Shown here: positions 10,276-20,026 of the stretch, piece by piece
How positions within the stretch are numbered: the first letter of the stretch is position 1
Layout: each line of letters starts with the position of its first letter
Assembly (NCBI GenBank): GCA_947632035.1
Contig: CANRNR010000011.1
Coordinates: 1-57,276, forward strand
DNA length: 57,276 bases
Direction of reading: 5' to 3'
Source of the DNA: an uncultured Clostridia bacterium
GTDB taxonomy: Bacteria; Bacillota; Clostridia; TANB77; CAG-508
Made by a program: the position numbers and the translations under genes
Notes under the pieces: generated by a model
Told to the model about the DNA's origin: nothing
The model's database searches: none
What the model saw: only the letters and a program-made list of their open reading frames with translations

Positions 10276-10857
10276 TTGAGCAAAGCCTTAAAAAAAGTAC
10301 TATTAGGTATAATTATATTGATAATTTTATATTTTATATTATTTTCTATTTTGAAAATAGATGTAATTATAATGAAAAAAATTTATCCTCAAAAGTATAA
10401 AGAATTTGTAAATTATTATGCTCAAGAATATAAAGTAGATGAATTACTTATATTTGCAATAATAAAAACAGAAAGTAACTTTAATGAAGAAGCTAAATCT
10501 AGAAGTAATGCAATAGGATTAATGCAACTTATGGAAAATACAGCAATAGAATTAGCAAATAAAACACAAAATTATAATGCCAATTCTATAAGTGAAAAAG
10601 AAATATATGATCCTATTAACAATATTGAATTAGGCACATATTATTTTTCTACTTTACTAGAACAATATGGAAATATTGGAATAGCCTTAGCAGCATATAA
10701 TGCTGGAATGGGAAGAGTAAATGAATGGATTGAAAAAGGAATAATTAAGTCAGATGGCTCTGACTTAGAAAATATTCCTTATCAAGAAACTAATATGTAT
10801 GTTAGAAAAGTGTTGAATAATTATAAGATATATCAAAATTTGTATAGTGTAACTTAA
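10276..10857 (+). CDS. Membrane-anchored soluble lytic transglycosylase (SLT domain)
   Basis: 193 residues. An N-terminal transmembrane segment (about 8-30) is followed by a goose-type SLT domain. The catalytic Glu is in IIKTESNFNEEAKSRSNAIGL near residue 67, followed by GLMQLM and the family signature AAYNAGMGRV. It cleaves peptidoglycan glycan strands to anhydro-muropeptides outside the membrane. The start is TTG with an AAAGGAG site upstream. It is one of several cell-wall genes in this half of the window. Confidence 0.9.
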   Translation: MSKALKKVLLGIIILIILYFILFSILKIDVIIMKKIYPQKYKEFVNYYAQEYKVDELLIFAIIKTESNFNEEAKSRSNAIGLMQLMENTAIELANKTQNYNANSISEKEIYDPINNIELGTYYFSTLLEQYGNIGIALAAYNAGMGRVNEWIEKGIIKSDGSDLENIPYQETNMYVRKVLNNYKIYQNLYSVT

Positions 10858-10878
10858 AAATATATGGAGGGGTAAAAA

Positions 10879-11346
10879 TTGGAAGATAATTATCAAAAAG
10901 CATATAAAGAAGTAATTGAAATATTAAATTTTGTACCAAAAGAAAGTGTAGAAAAAATACCGGACTCTATATTAAAAACCTTTAAAGCTAAAATGGATAC
11001 AACTTGGAATTTTAAAGTTGATATAAATAAAGAGTTTGAAGAGCAAAATTTATTAGAAGAAACTAAAGCTATTTTAGCCAATATTTTTAGAGACTACTGG
11101 GCTACTCCATACCAAAAAGAAAGGATTAAAGCAAAAGAAGATTACGATAGGCAGAAAATTGAAGAGGATAAAAAAATAAAATATGATTCAAACGATATTT
11201 TTAGTAGAAGAGATATTAAAAATACGAAAAATGATGAACAAAATAACGAAAATACCAATTTACCTATGGAAATAAAGAAAGAGAAGTTTTTTGAAAAAAT
11301 AATAAAATTTTTCAAAAGAATCTTTCACATAAGTGGAGGAAAATAA
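10879..11346 (+). CDS. Conserved clostridial protein of unknown function
   Basis: 155 residues, TTG start with a strong GGAGGGG site. No signal peptide or membrane segment. The first 75 residues look like a compact helical domain (AYKEVIEILNFVPKESVEKIP, then IFRDYWATPYQKERI), followed by a charged Lys/Glu/Asn linker and a basic amphipathic tail. I recall similar short proteins in other clostridia without a known function. It follows the transglycosylase gene by 21 bases and probably shares its transcript. Confidence 0.7.
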   Translation: MEDNYQKAYKEVIEILNFVPKESVEKIPDSILKTFKAKMDTTWNFKVDINKEFEEQNLLEETKAILANIFRDYWATPYQKERIKAKEDYDRQKIEEDKKIKYDSNDIFSRRDIKNTKNDEQNNENTNLPMEIKKEKFFEKIIKFFKRIFHISGGK

Positions 11347-11347
11347 G

Positions 11348-11491
11348 ATGGATGATAACAAAGATAAAGAAAAATACGAAATGCTTAAAAAACTTAATGA
11401 AAGACTTATAAATTTTAATGATAATAAAAGAAATATAGGCGATAATACTAAAAAAGAAAAACTAGATGATGAAAAACAAGAAGAAAGATAG
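11348..11491 (+). CDS. Small charged hypothetical protein
   Basis: 47 residues, ATG start one base after the preceding stop, with AGTGGAGG upstream inside the previous gene. The product is almost entirely charged or polar (Lys, Asp, Glu, Asn) and probably helical or disordered. Translational coupling with the preceding gene is likely. No family recognised. Confidence 0.5.
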   Translation: MDDNKDKEKYEMLKKLNERLINFNDNKRNIGDNTKKEKLDDEKQEER

Positions 11492-11531
11492 AAGGTAAAT
11501 ATAAGTAATAAAATAGGAGTATAAAATTACA

Positions 11532-14500
11532 ATGGATAAAAGTAAGTTTGGATTATCATTTATTCCAATTCATAACATAACTATTGAGATGTGCGAACGA
11601 ACATTAAAAGATATTGGCCCTGACCAAATTAAGTACATTCCAATAATAGATAGAAAAATTGATACAATATCTGATGATGTAGAAAGAAAAGAATATGAAA
11701 AATGGATTTCTAGTTTTTCAGAAGAAGAAAAACAATCTTATAGAGAGTGGTATGAAGGAAAAATAATAGATTATATAAGAGAACAAAAAATAGATAATAT
11801 ATTTACAGATATTTTTAATGAAAAAGATGAAACTATAAAAATACCACCAGAAGCTATAACAATAAATATAATAAATGCTTATTTGCAAGTGAAGGGAGCT
11901 ATCGGAATAGGAGATATTCCAATCCCAAGCAAACTCACTAATTATAACGACCAATATGAAGATATTATTTTATCTGCAATTAGTATGATAAAAGAAAAAA
12001 ATTATTTAGATGAAAATAATATTTATGACTATTGGGATATTTTAGAAAAAATTCCTAAAGAATATAGAACAGATAAAGTTATTTTAGAAGCAGTTAGAAA
12101 ACATCACAAATATTTAGAATATGCTGACATAGAAAGTGAAAATTTTGAAGAACTTTTACAAATTGGTTATAAGAATAAACTAGAAAGTATAGGAAGAACA
12201 AGTTTGACTGAAAGAGAAATAGAATTAATGAAAAAATTCGCAAAAAATAATTCAAGCTTATTTTCCACTCTTAAAATAGAAATTTTAAATCCTGAAATTG
12301 TAAATAGTATTGGTGAAAATAATATTGAAAGAATATCAAAATATGGATATGTACAAAACTTCATATTAAGAATTTCAAAAAATAATGCTGCACTAAATCT
12401 ATTTTACATCGCTTTAGAAAGTTTAAAGCAAGATGATTTATTTGTTGCTCCTTTAATAGAAAAGATAGCTCTATCTATAAATCATATTATTATAAAGGAT
12501 GCCTATCGTAAAGGATATAATTTTCTTCAATTGGTAGGTAATAGAATACAAAATAATTCAGTTCCTTTAACAGAAGAGGAAAAAGCTATAATTTCTTACT
12601 TAGCATTAAATTCAAAAGAAACATTAAACATAAAAAGTTATGATGATATATTAAACTTTGTAACAAATAAGAATATTGCTTTAGATGAAATAATGAATTC
12701 TAAAAATCTTACTTTAATAGATGCTAAAAATGCTTATTTTGAAAGAATTGTTGGAATAAATTATGAAAATGCAATAAAGCTAATAAATAAATATGGTAAT
12801 GATCCAGAACAATTGCTAAAACAATATGAAGGTAAAGATTTAAGAACTTACAAAGAAAAATCAGAAAAAGAAGCTTTAGAAATTATTATAAAATTGAAAT
12901 CTTTAGTTCAAGAAAAAAATTTACGTAAAATTAGGCAAGCGTATAAAGAAGCAGTTGAAAAAGAAGATAAAACAAAATCGTTTGAAAGGTATAAACAATC
13001 CACAATATTAGATAATACCTTAAGGAGAGCTTATGGTAGAAATATTACACAAACTTTAGATGAACACAATAAGGAAAATAATATAGAAACTATAGAACGT
13101 ACAAAAGATGGAAGAAAATGTACGGTAAAAAAAATAAGTGGCTCTTTTACTCGAATGATTAGTGTTATGAATGCCTATAGAAAAAGTGATGCTGAAATAG
13201 AAAAGGATATGTATGATAGATGGAACACATCAAAAATGTCAGAAAATCATGCTTTATGTTATAGCTTTATAAATCAAAGTAATCCAGGAACAGCAATGCT
13301 TGGAGATAAAAAAGGAATTATTATATCAATAAACGGTTTTGACGCAGAGGCAGTAACTGCAGTAGCACCATATGATTTATATTCTAATTCAAGAAGCAAC
13401 ACTACAATAACTGATAGACAACAAAGATTTTATACAACTCATAATTTACCTAACCAAACGAGACGAAGATATTCTGAAATTGATATAGAAATACAAGATA
13501 ATTCAGGAGAAGAAAAAGAATATAAAAAAATACAGCCAGCAAGTATAATTTGTTTTGAAGAGGTTGATGAGGACAGTATAAATGCAGCTATTGAATTAAG
13601 CAAAAGTCTAGGAAAAACTATACCTATTGAATTAATAGATAGAAGAGAGTTGGCAATGCAAGAAAAAGCTGAAATAGATGCTTTATTTAAGCAATTTCAA
13701 GAAAAGGAAAGTTTAAAACCCGAATTGGTAGAAAAAATAATCAACAAATTTAATAATTGTAGAAATGCATATATGGATTGTAGCTTGAGTGTAGAATTAG
13801 TAGGAGAACAATTTAAAGATGGCTCAATAGAAAGTGTAAATGAAAATGCGATATTTAATAAAAAGCATCTAAACACAATGCTCTTAAAATGTATAGATGA
13901 AGTCAAAAGAAGAATAGAGCAAGGGAACGTTCAAGAAGGATTAGATGCAATAGAAAAAATAAGACAGTTAGTAAAAGAAGAACGTGAAAAAAATTGTTTA
14001 ATGCCAAGTGCATATCAAATGCAAGTAATGTCTGGAATTGATTTAGATATAGATTATAGTTTAAATGAAATTCAAAGGGCATATGGTACACAAGAAAGAT
14101 TAACAAACTATCAAAGCGAAAGTATTGAAGTAATACAAAATAATACTCATTTAGGATTAAATTCTTTTATCCTTGAAAAATTTATAAAAAAATTACCTAA
14201 TAATATGCCTAAACAAATTTCTGTTTCTGAATTTAAAGAGAACATAAACTTTATGGAGATAAAAAACGTAGCAGAAGAAATATATCAAAAAGGATATTAT
14301 AGTAAAAATAAATTATATTCAGAAGAACACATAATAAGAACTTATATGTTTGCTAATACAATTGCAAATATGGAAGGATTGGATTCACAAACAAGGATAC
14401 TATTAGGAGAAGCTGTAAAGTACTATTCTACAGGGAGAATGTTAGATTCTGTAGATGAAAAACATCAAAAATATAGTTCAATGATAGCAAAAAGAGAGTT

Positions 14501-15215
14501 AGACTCAAAATATAGTAAAGAAGATGTAGGAGTAATACAAGCAGTATTTGAATTGCAAGGTTTTCAAGATTTAAATGAAAATGCAAGAGCTGAAAAAATT
14601 GCTGAATTATGTAGTAAATATGGATTAGATTTAAAAGATAGTGAGAAGATTGATATTATAGAAACATATATGTCAGATGCTATTAATTTAGATAAAATTA
14701 GGTTTGTAAAGAAGGCTAATAATCTCCCAGAGATGTCTTTTTCTTATGATTCTTTAAAGACAGATACCGCAAAAAAACTTGTAGAGTGTAGTTATTATAT
14801 ACAAGATGAATTGTCAGCAAGACATTTGGAGAAAATGTCAAAGATAGCTAATGTGAATTTTATGGATGAGGCAAATATTATAATGAAAGAATTTTTTACT
14901 GCATATGAGCCTAATGGAATGCCCTATGAGACATATAGCAATTCTAAAATTGTATTATCTCCAATAGTACAAGAAGAATATTTTAAGCATAAGTATAAAG
15001 AAATTAATGACCCTGTTCAATTAGGAATACAATTAGAAAAAGAACAAAAAATAGCAGAAAAGGAAAGTATAGGTACCTTAAGCTACACGGAGCAGCAAAT
15101 AGGAAAAGCAACTATAAACGCTACAACTGCAGAAAAAGATGCTGCACAAAGTCGAATTGATAAAGATAGAAATGAATTATATAAAACACAAGAAGAACAA
15201 GAAAGTTTAAAGTGA
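11532..15215 (+). CDS. Large protein of unknown function (1,227 residues)
   Basis: The largest gene in the window. No signal peptide, no transmembrane segments and no motif I recognise. It is mainly acidic helical sequence with a probably globular central part (about 515-700) that includes RTKDGRKCTVKKISGSFTRM, ENHALCYSFINQSNPGTAML and ITDRQQRFYTTHNLPNQTRR. The last 60 residues are Glu/Gln-rich and probably coiled coil. The SLT, 155-residue, 47-residue and this gene are spaced so that they could form one operon. The protein is likely cytosolic. It ends in TGA at a strong bidirectional terminator. A role as a secreted effector or toxin cannot be supported from sequence. Confidence 0.75.
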   Translation: MDKSKFGLSFIPIHNITIEMCERTLKDIGPDQIKYIPIIDRKIDTISDDVERKEYEKWISSFSEEEKQSYREWYEGKIIDYIREQKIDNIFTDIFNEKDETIKIPPEAITINIINAYLQVKGAIGIGDIPIPSKLTNYNDQYEDIILSAISMIKEKNYLDENNIYDYWDILEKIPKEYRTDKVILEAVRKHHKYLEYADIESENFEELLQIGYKNKLESIGRTSLTEREIELMKKFAKNNSSLFSTLKIEILNPEIVNSIGENNIERISKYGYVQNFILRISKNNAALNLFYIALESLKQDDLFVAPLIEKIALSINHIIIKDAYRKGYNFLQLVGNRIQNNSVPLTEEEKAIISYLALNSKETLNIKSYDDILNFVTNKNIALDEIMNSKNLTLIDAKNAYFERIVGINYENAIKLINKYGNDPEQLLKQYEGKDLRTYKEKSEKEALEIIIKLKSLVQEKNLRKIRQAYKEAVEKEDKTKSFERYKQSTILDNTLRRAYGRNITQTLDEHNKENNIETIERTKDGRKCTVKKISGSFTRMISVMNAYRKSDAEIEKDMYDRWNTSKMSENHALCYSFINQSNPGTAMLGDKKGIIISINGFDAEAVTAVAPYDLYSNSRSNTTITDRQQRFYTTHNLPNQTRRRYSEIDIEIQDNSGEEKEYKKIQPASIICFEEVDEDSINAAIELSKSLGKTIPIELIDRRELAMQEKAEIDALFKQFQEKESLKPELVEKIINKFNNCRNAYMDCSLSVELVGEQFKDGSIESVNENAIFNKKHLNTMLLKCIDEVKRRIEQGNVQEGLDAIEKIRQLVKEEREKNCLMPSAYQMQVMSGIDLDIDYSLNEIQRAYGTQERLTNYQSESIEVIQNNTHLGLNSFILEKFIKKLPNNMPKQISVSEFKENINFMEIKNVAEEIYQKGYYSKNKLYSEEHIIRTYMFANTIANMEGLDSQTRILLGEAVKYYSTGRMLDSVDEKHQKYSSMIAKRELDSKYSKEDVGVIQAVFELQGFQDLNENARAEKIAELCSKYGLDLKDSEKIDIIETYMSDAINLDKIRFVKKANNLPEMSFSYDSLKTDTAKKLVECSYYIQDELSARHLEKMSKIANVNFMDEANIIMKEFFTAYEPNGMPYETYSNSKIVLSPIVQEEYFKHKYKEINDPVQLGIQLEKEQKIAEKESIGTLSYTEQQIGKATINATTAEKDAAQSRIDKDRNELYKTQEEQESLK

Positions 15216-15217
15216 TA

Positions 15218-15250
15218 GATTAAAAGCCATTCTACGAATGGCTTTTAATC
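15218..15250. terminator. Bidirectional terminator between convergent genes
   Basis: A perfect 15-bp inverted repeat, GATTAAAAGCCATTC at 15218-15232 and GAATGGCTTTTAATC at 15236-15250. A/T-rich flanks serve both the 1,227-residue gene and the convergent M23 peptidase gene, whose stop codon overlaps the right arm. Confidence 0.85.
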
Positions 15251-16313
15251 TGGTACAATAGGGTCAATTATTTCATACTTTCTAACATAATCTTTAGTCT
15301 CTTTGTTACCCATAACAGTAGCACTTCTATTTTTCTTTAAGAAATCTACTAAATTATAAACATCAACCCAAACTTGATTAGGGCCATCTTTTTGCACTTC
15401 ATTAAAAATAAGTTGAATTCCAAAATGCAAATGGGGAACATTTATATTATTAGTATCTTCTTTTGTACTATAACCAGTCATACCTAAATAACCAATAACG
15501 TCACCTGCCTGCACAACTTGACCTTCATAAATATCTTCAGCATAAGGGTGACCTTTTCTTAAATGTGCATAATAGTAATATCTCTTTTTGTCAAAACTAC
15601 GAATGCCAACTCTCCAACCACCATACTGATTCCAACCGAACAGCCTCTACAATACCAGATTCCACAGCAATTACAGGGGTACCGATACTTCCCATTAAAT
15701 CATTTCCAAAATGAAGCCTTTTATACCCATAAGACCTAGAATTGCCGAAATCATCATAATGTGAGTAGCTGTAATTTTGAGCAAGAGGGTGAAATGCCTT
15801 TATGCCATATACTTTAGTGTATAAATTAGCACTTTCAGAGTTAGATTTTTGAATTTCATATTCACCAATAAATTGTGCTAAAACAGAACTATATCCTTCA
15901 AAATAATAAGAATAATTTTTCATATCTTTTGTAATACTTTCCATAGTTTCACCATTATTTAATTTAGTGACAAGGTTATCTAAGTCACTTTGTTTAAACC
16001 TTTTAAAATCATTTCCATATTTGCAAGCTAAATATGAAATAATGTCTATCCAATTATATTTTATATCTTTATTTTCATTATGTGATTTAATATCAAGTTC
16101 TGAGGTTTTTACTAAAACATTATATGGTACATTAAACTCAAACCATTTTATATAAGATTTTGAACTATCCTCTGAAGAATTAGAAGCAGAAGTAGATATA
16201 GCTTGTTTAAACATAGCAAAGTACCATATAAGGAATAAAATAAGCAAAACCGCTATAATACTAACTAATGTAATTATTAATTTCTTTGATAATTTAATAC
16301 AGCTAATAAACAA
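15245..16313 (-). CDS. M23 family (LytM-type) peptidase, membrane-anchored, +1 recoded at CGG
   Basis: About 355 residues when read through. TTG start at 16313 with an AGGTG site; N-terminal membrane anchor at about 10-35, a helical stalk, then an M23 fold. RLHFGNDLMG holds the first metal ligands, and YYYAHL and PHLHFG hold the rest. Codon 226, at 15638-15636, is CGG. The zero frame ends 12 codons later. Skipping its C gives GGT TGG AAT CAG TAT, i.e. ESGIVEAVGWNQYGGWRVGI, exactly the family pattern, and runs to 15245. The conserved HLHFG lies after the shift, so the enzyme needs the recoded product. It is a candidate endopeptidase of peptidoglycan cross-links. This is the only minus-strand example of the CGG pattern. 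Confidence 0.7.
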
Positions 16314-16364
16314 TATAATTCACCTAATTTAATATATTATTATAATTTATATTTATGATAAAAT

Positions 16365-16513
16365 TAAGACAATGGGACGGGGTTTTTGTCTTAGGAAAAA
16401 TTAAGTGTTAGGAAATTTATAATTTTTAAAAAATTAGATTTAAAAAATTTTCTGTTTCTTTTAAAAAATAGAGCTAAAAAATCTTAAGACAAAAACCCCG
16501 TCCCATTGTCTTA
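16365..16513. mobile_element. MITE-like element with 32-bp terminal inverted repeats
   Basis: The left arm 16365-16396 and right arm 16482-16513 are inverted repeats matching at 31 of 32 positions. They frame 85 bases of AT-rich sequence without a gene. The arms include GACAATGGGACGGGGT and are far richer in G+C than their surroundings. Each arm also holds a short internal palindrome (GACAA with TTGTC). It lies between the divergent M23 and metK genes, immediately upstream of the metK promoter. It could be a non-autonomous transposon relic or a large hairpin repeat. Confidence 0.7.
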
Positions 16514-16520
16514 AAAAATA

Positions 16521-16549
16521 TTGACTACTGCGTATTAAAAATATATAAT
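16521..16549 (+). promoter_or_regulatory. Sigma-A-like promoter of metK
   Basis: TTGACT at 16521-16526, a 17-base spacer and TATAAT at 16544-16549, starting 8 bases after the palindromic element. The 5' leader of about 50 bases is too short for a SAM riboswitch. Confidence 0.75.
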
Positions 16550-16605
16550 AGTGTAGACTGATAAATTTACTTAATAACAAAAATAGGAAGGAAACGTGAT
16601 AAAAA

Positions 16606-17715
16606 ATGAAAAAATATTACTTTACATCAGAAAGTGTAACAGAAGGACATCCAGACAAACTATGTGATTATATATCAGATAGTATTTTAGATGAATGCTT
16701 AAAACAAGACAAGGATTCAAGAGTAGCAGTAGAAACCTTTGCATCAAAAAATAAAATAACAATAGCAGGGCAAATTACAACTAATGCTCAAATAGATGTA
16801 GAAAAAATAGCAAGAGATACAATAAAAGAAGTAGGCTATAATGACGATAAGACAGGAATGGATTATAGAACTTGCACAGTAGATGTTAATATAACTAAAC
16901 AAAGCCCAGATATTGCAATGGGTGTTGATATAGGCGGTGCAGGAGACCAAGGAATTATGTTTGGTTATGCAAGTAACGAAACAGAAAACTATATGCCATT
17001 TGCAATAGATATGGCACATAAACTTGCAAAAAGATTAACAGAAGTAAGAAAAAATGGCACACTTCCATATTTAAAACCAGATGGTAAAACACAAGTTACT
17101 GTTGAATATGATGAGGACAAGCCAAAAAGAATAGAAACAATACTAATTTCAAACCAACATAGTGAAGAAATTAGCCTAGATAAAATGAAGCAAGATATTA
17201 TAGAAAATGTAATTTGCAAAGTAGTGCCAAAAGAATATTTAGATGAAAATACAAAAATCTATGTAAATCCAACTGGAAGATTTGTTATAGGTGGACCTTT
17301 AGGAGATACCGGTTTAACAGGAAGAAAAATCATTGTAGATACTTATGGTGGATATAGTAGAAATGGTGGAGGAGCTTTTTCTGGAAAAGATGCAAGCAAA
17401 GTAGATAGGTCAGCAACATATATGCTTCGCCATATTGCAAAAAATATTGTAGCAAATGGATTAGCAGATAAATGCGAAATTCAAGTTTCTTATGCAATAG
17501 GTATGGAAGAACCACTTTCTATTTATATTGATACATTTGGAACAGGCAAGAAAACAGATGAAGAACTTATAAACTTAATTAAAGAAAAGTTTGATTTAAC
17601 ACCAAGAGGAATGATAGAATATTTGGACTTAAAGAAACCAATTTATAGACAAACAACAAATTATGGACATTTTGGAAAAGAAAACTCATCATGGGAGAGA
17701 ATTATTACCTTATAA
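16606..17715 (+). CDS. metK: S-adenosylmethionine synthetase
   Basis: 369 residues, slightly shorter than the usual 380-400. Makes S-adenosylmethionine from methionine and ATP, as a tetramer in the cytosol. Motifs: [12 protein letters not shown] at the N-terminus (ATP/Mg site), [13 protein letters not shown] (central signature), [20 protein letters not shown] and [17 protein letters not shown] (phosphate-binding loop and Lys). Strong promoter, GGAAGG ribosome site. The C-terminus ends soon after [10 protein letters not shown], as in other clostridial forms. Confidence 0.97.
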   Translation: MKKYYFTSESVTEGHPDKLCDYISDSILDECLKQDKDSRVAVETFASKNKITIAGQITTNAQIDVEKIARDTIKEVGYNDDKTGMDYRTCTVDVNITKQSPDIAMGVDIGGAGDQGIMFGYASNETENYMPFAIDMAHKLAKRLTEVRKNGTLPYLKPDGKTQVTVEYDEDKPKRIETILISNQHSEEISLDKMKQDIIENVICKVVPKEYLDENTKIYVNPTGRFVIGGPLGDTGLTGRKIIVDTYGGYSRNGGGAFSGKDASKVDRSATYMLRHIAKNIVANGLADKCEIQVSYAIGMEEPLSIYIDTFGTGKKTDEELINLIKEKFDLTPRGMIEYLDLKKPIYRQTTNYGHFGKENSSWERIITL

Positions 17716-17771
17716 TAAAATATACAAGTGAATATAATAAGATTAAAATGTTCTAATTACTTATAATTAAG

Positions 17772-17838
17772 TAGATGGTTAATAATTTATATATAAAATT
17801 ATGATTAAATAGATATTAATAATTTGTATATAAAATTA
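17772..17838. repeat. Imperfect tandem repeat, two 38-bp periods
   Basis: A 30-base unit at 17772-17801 (TAGATGGTTAATAATTTATA and onward) recurs at 17810-17838 with a few changes. It lies between metK and the next gene. AT-rich; perhaps slipped-strand duplication. Confidence 0.5.
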
Positions 17839-17864
17839 GAACAATAAAATGGAAAGGTAGTAAT

Positions 17865-18512
17865 ATGAAAAACTGGATAGGGATTGTAGTATCATATTTA
17901 GCAATATTTTTAGTAATACTTGGTGCAAAACTATTTGAAAAAAAAGGCAAAGAAGCAAGTAGAAAATTTATACATATAATGCTTGGAAATTGGTGGATAA
18001 TAGCCATGATTTTCTTTGATAATGTATGGTTTGCAAGTTTTGTACCTGCAACTTTTGTAGTTATAAATTACTTGTCATATAAGAAAGACTTAATAAAAGT
18101 AATGGAAAGAGACGAAGGCAAAAAAGAAGGCTTAGGAACAGTTTATTATGCTATATCACTTTTGATTTTAGCAATAGTTACATTTGGAATAATTAATAAG
18201 CCAGCTGTAGGATTAGCAGCAATATTTACTATGGCTTATGGTGATGGATTAGCTGCAATAATAGGAAGAGCAGTAAAAAGCCCTAAGTACAAAGTATTTG
18301 ATACAGAAAAGTCAATTGCAGGGTCGATTACTATGTTTATAGTTTCTTTTATAATTGTAGCAATATATTTACTATATATAGGAAATCCATTATGGTTAAT
18401 CTTAGCCTTTGCAGATGCATTAGTGCTAACATTAATAGAAGCATTATCTATAAAAGGAACAGATAATATTACAGTTCCAATAGCAAGCTTACTGATGCTT
18501 ATGCTTTTGTAA
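17865..18512 (+). CDS. Diacylglycerol/polyprenol kinase family membrane protein
   Basis: 215 residues with about six to seven transmembrane segments. Residues 24-36 hold the basic motif KKGKEASRKFIHI. Residues about 120-150 contain FTMAYGDGLAAIIGR and DTEKSIAGS, the conserved CTP/lipid site pattern of the dolichol/phytol kinase (SEC59/VTE5) and CdsA-like family. It probably phosphorylates a lipid alcohol at the membrane, perhaps to recycle undecaprenol; the substrate is inferred. Ribosome site AAAGG. Confidence 0.8.
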   Translation: MKNWIGIVVSYLAIFLVILGAKLFEKKGKEASRKFIHIMLGNWWIIAMIFFDNVWFASFVPATFVVINYLSYKKDLIKVMERDEGKKEGLGTVYYAISLLILAIVTFGIINKPAVGLAAIFTMAYGDGLAAIIGRAVKSPKYKVFDTEKSIAGSITMFIVSFIIVAIYLLYIGNPLWLILAFADALVLTLIEALSIKGTDNITVPIASLLMLMLL

Positions 18513-18567
18513 TGTATTATTTATAAAATACACAAACACTAAAAGTAAAAAAATTAGCATATAAAAA

Positions 18568-18607
18568 TTTAAAGTGGATAATTTTTCTATTAATTATCCA
18601 CTTTAAA
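18568..18607. terminator. Bidirectional terminator
   Basis: A 16-bp perfect inverted repeat, TTTAAAGTGGATAATT at 18568-18583 and its complement at 18592-18607, with T-rich flanks on both sides. It sits between convergent genes. Confidence 0.85.
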
Positions 18608-18618
18608 TTTTATTTTAA

Positions 18619-19761
18619 TTATTTATTAATTATAATATATATAATTTTATTATTATAATCATAAGATATTTTACAATCTGTAATCTTCTCAAGAATAGAT
18701 ATTCTACATTGATAAGGAACATTATTTTTTTCTAATTCATTGTTGTTATAATGTAAGCCATATTCTTTTTCATTATAAATAAATCCGTCTAAATTTCCAT
18801 ACTTATCATATTTTTTTTCAATTTCATTTACTTTTTTTATCATTGTATTAAAGTTTATTTCATATTCTTTTAATTCTAAATTATATGTTGCTGTTTCATT
18901 TTCAATAAGTTTATTATTTAAATATACTTTTAATTCCTTTGGTTTCCATATATTATTAATTTCTTCATTTGTAATACTTGAGTCCTTTATATTATTATTT
19001 TTTAAATAATCAATATATGAATACTTCACATTATATATAAAATATTCTAGACTTTTATTATAAAAATTATTTTCAATTAATACTGTCCAATCATTTAATT
19101 TTAAATATCCTTCAAAATAAATATTCTTTTTATTTGTTATTTTACACATTTCTTTATATATATAGTCATTACATTCAAATATATCTTTTACTGCTTGTGA
19201 TATTTCTGAATAATTGTTTATTTCTATCCCATATCTTAATTTGTAAAATTCATAGTTATTAGAAATATTTGTATCATCTATGTATTTTATATTTGTTTCA
19301 GCATAAGTATTTATATATTCTTGCAATATCTGTTTTTTTAGATATTCATAATAGTCATTATATTGATTGAAACCATTTTGTACAGCTTTGAAAACAAGGT
19401 TTTTGTTATCTTTAGGATATATTTTATATTCTTTTTCATTTTCATCAATGCTTTTTTCATCAAGAATTACGAAATTTTGCGAATACTGATTTTTTAATTG
19501 TTTTAATATATCTGTTTCAGTATCCACCTTCAAATGGTGAAAAAATACTACTAAGAATATAAAAATAGCTATTGCTAATATACATATTGCAATTATAATA
19601 GGAGTAATTATTGTAAAACTAAAAACATTAACCATTTTTGAAAAATTTTTGGCTTTTTTATCTTTAATTGCTTTTAATTCTGAACTTTGATAAAATTGAT
19701 TTTTTGCTTCATTCTGAGAATTCCATTTTTCTAATTCTTCCCAGTCCTTATTATTTTCCAT
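18619..19761 (-). CDS. Membrane-anchored protein of unknown function
   Basis: 380 residues, ATG start with an AGGAG site. A polar N-terminal 45 residues is followed by one strong transmembrane helix (about 50-76), then a large Asn/Lys/Tyr-rich outer part without recognisable motif. The topology suggests a short cytoplasmic tail and an extracellular domain. It is flanked by a bidirectional terminator and a divergent region before yebC, so it is a single-gene unit. Base composition matches its neighbours. Confidence 0.7.
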   Translation of the reverse strand: MENNKDWEELEKWNSQNEAKNQFYQSSELKAIKDKKAKNFSKMVNVFSFTIITPIIIAICILAIAIFIFLVVFFHHLKVDTETDILKQLKNQYSQNFVILDEKSIDENEKEYKIYPKDNKNLVFKAVQNGFNQYNDYYEYLKKQILQEYINTYAETNIKYIDDTNISNNYEFYKLRYGIEINNYSEISQAVKDIFECNDYIYKEMCKITNKKNIYFEGYLKLNDWTVLIENNFYNKSLEYFIYNVKYSYIDYLKNNNIKDSSITNEEINNIWKPKELKVYLNNKLIENETATYNLELKEYEINFNTMIKKVNEIEKKYDKYGNLDGFIYNEKEYGLHYNNNELEKNNVPYQCRISILEKITDCKISYDYNNKIIYIIINK

Positions 19762-20026
19762 ACAAATTCTCCTATAAAAAATTATTGATTATATTTTATA
19801 GTAATTTTATTAATTTATCAATCAATAAAATTAGATTTTTTAAAATAAGCATTAAAATAGTAAAATTTACAAGAAATACTTGCGAAAAGACGAAAAGATA
19901 TGCTACAATATTGTTTAGTGAATTTAGATTTAAAGTCCAATATTAAAAATATAATATTAAAGGGAATTTTAAATAAGATTTACAATGTAAAAAATAAAAA
20001 GTTAAAAAATAAAGGAGGAGTTAACT

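Noticed and set aside
15967-16155. Plus-strand open frame inside the M23 gene
   Set aside because: It is antisense to a recognisable peptidase with better coding features. The same holds for other antisense open frames in AT-rich genes, which were left out.
16550-16605. A SAM riboswitch upstream of metK
   Set aside because: The leader between promoter and start is about 50 bases with no S-box motifs.
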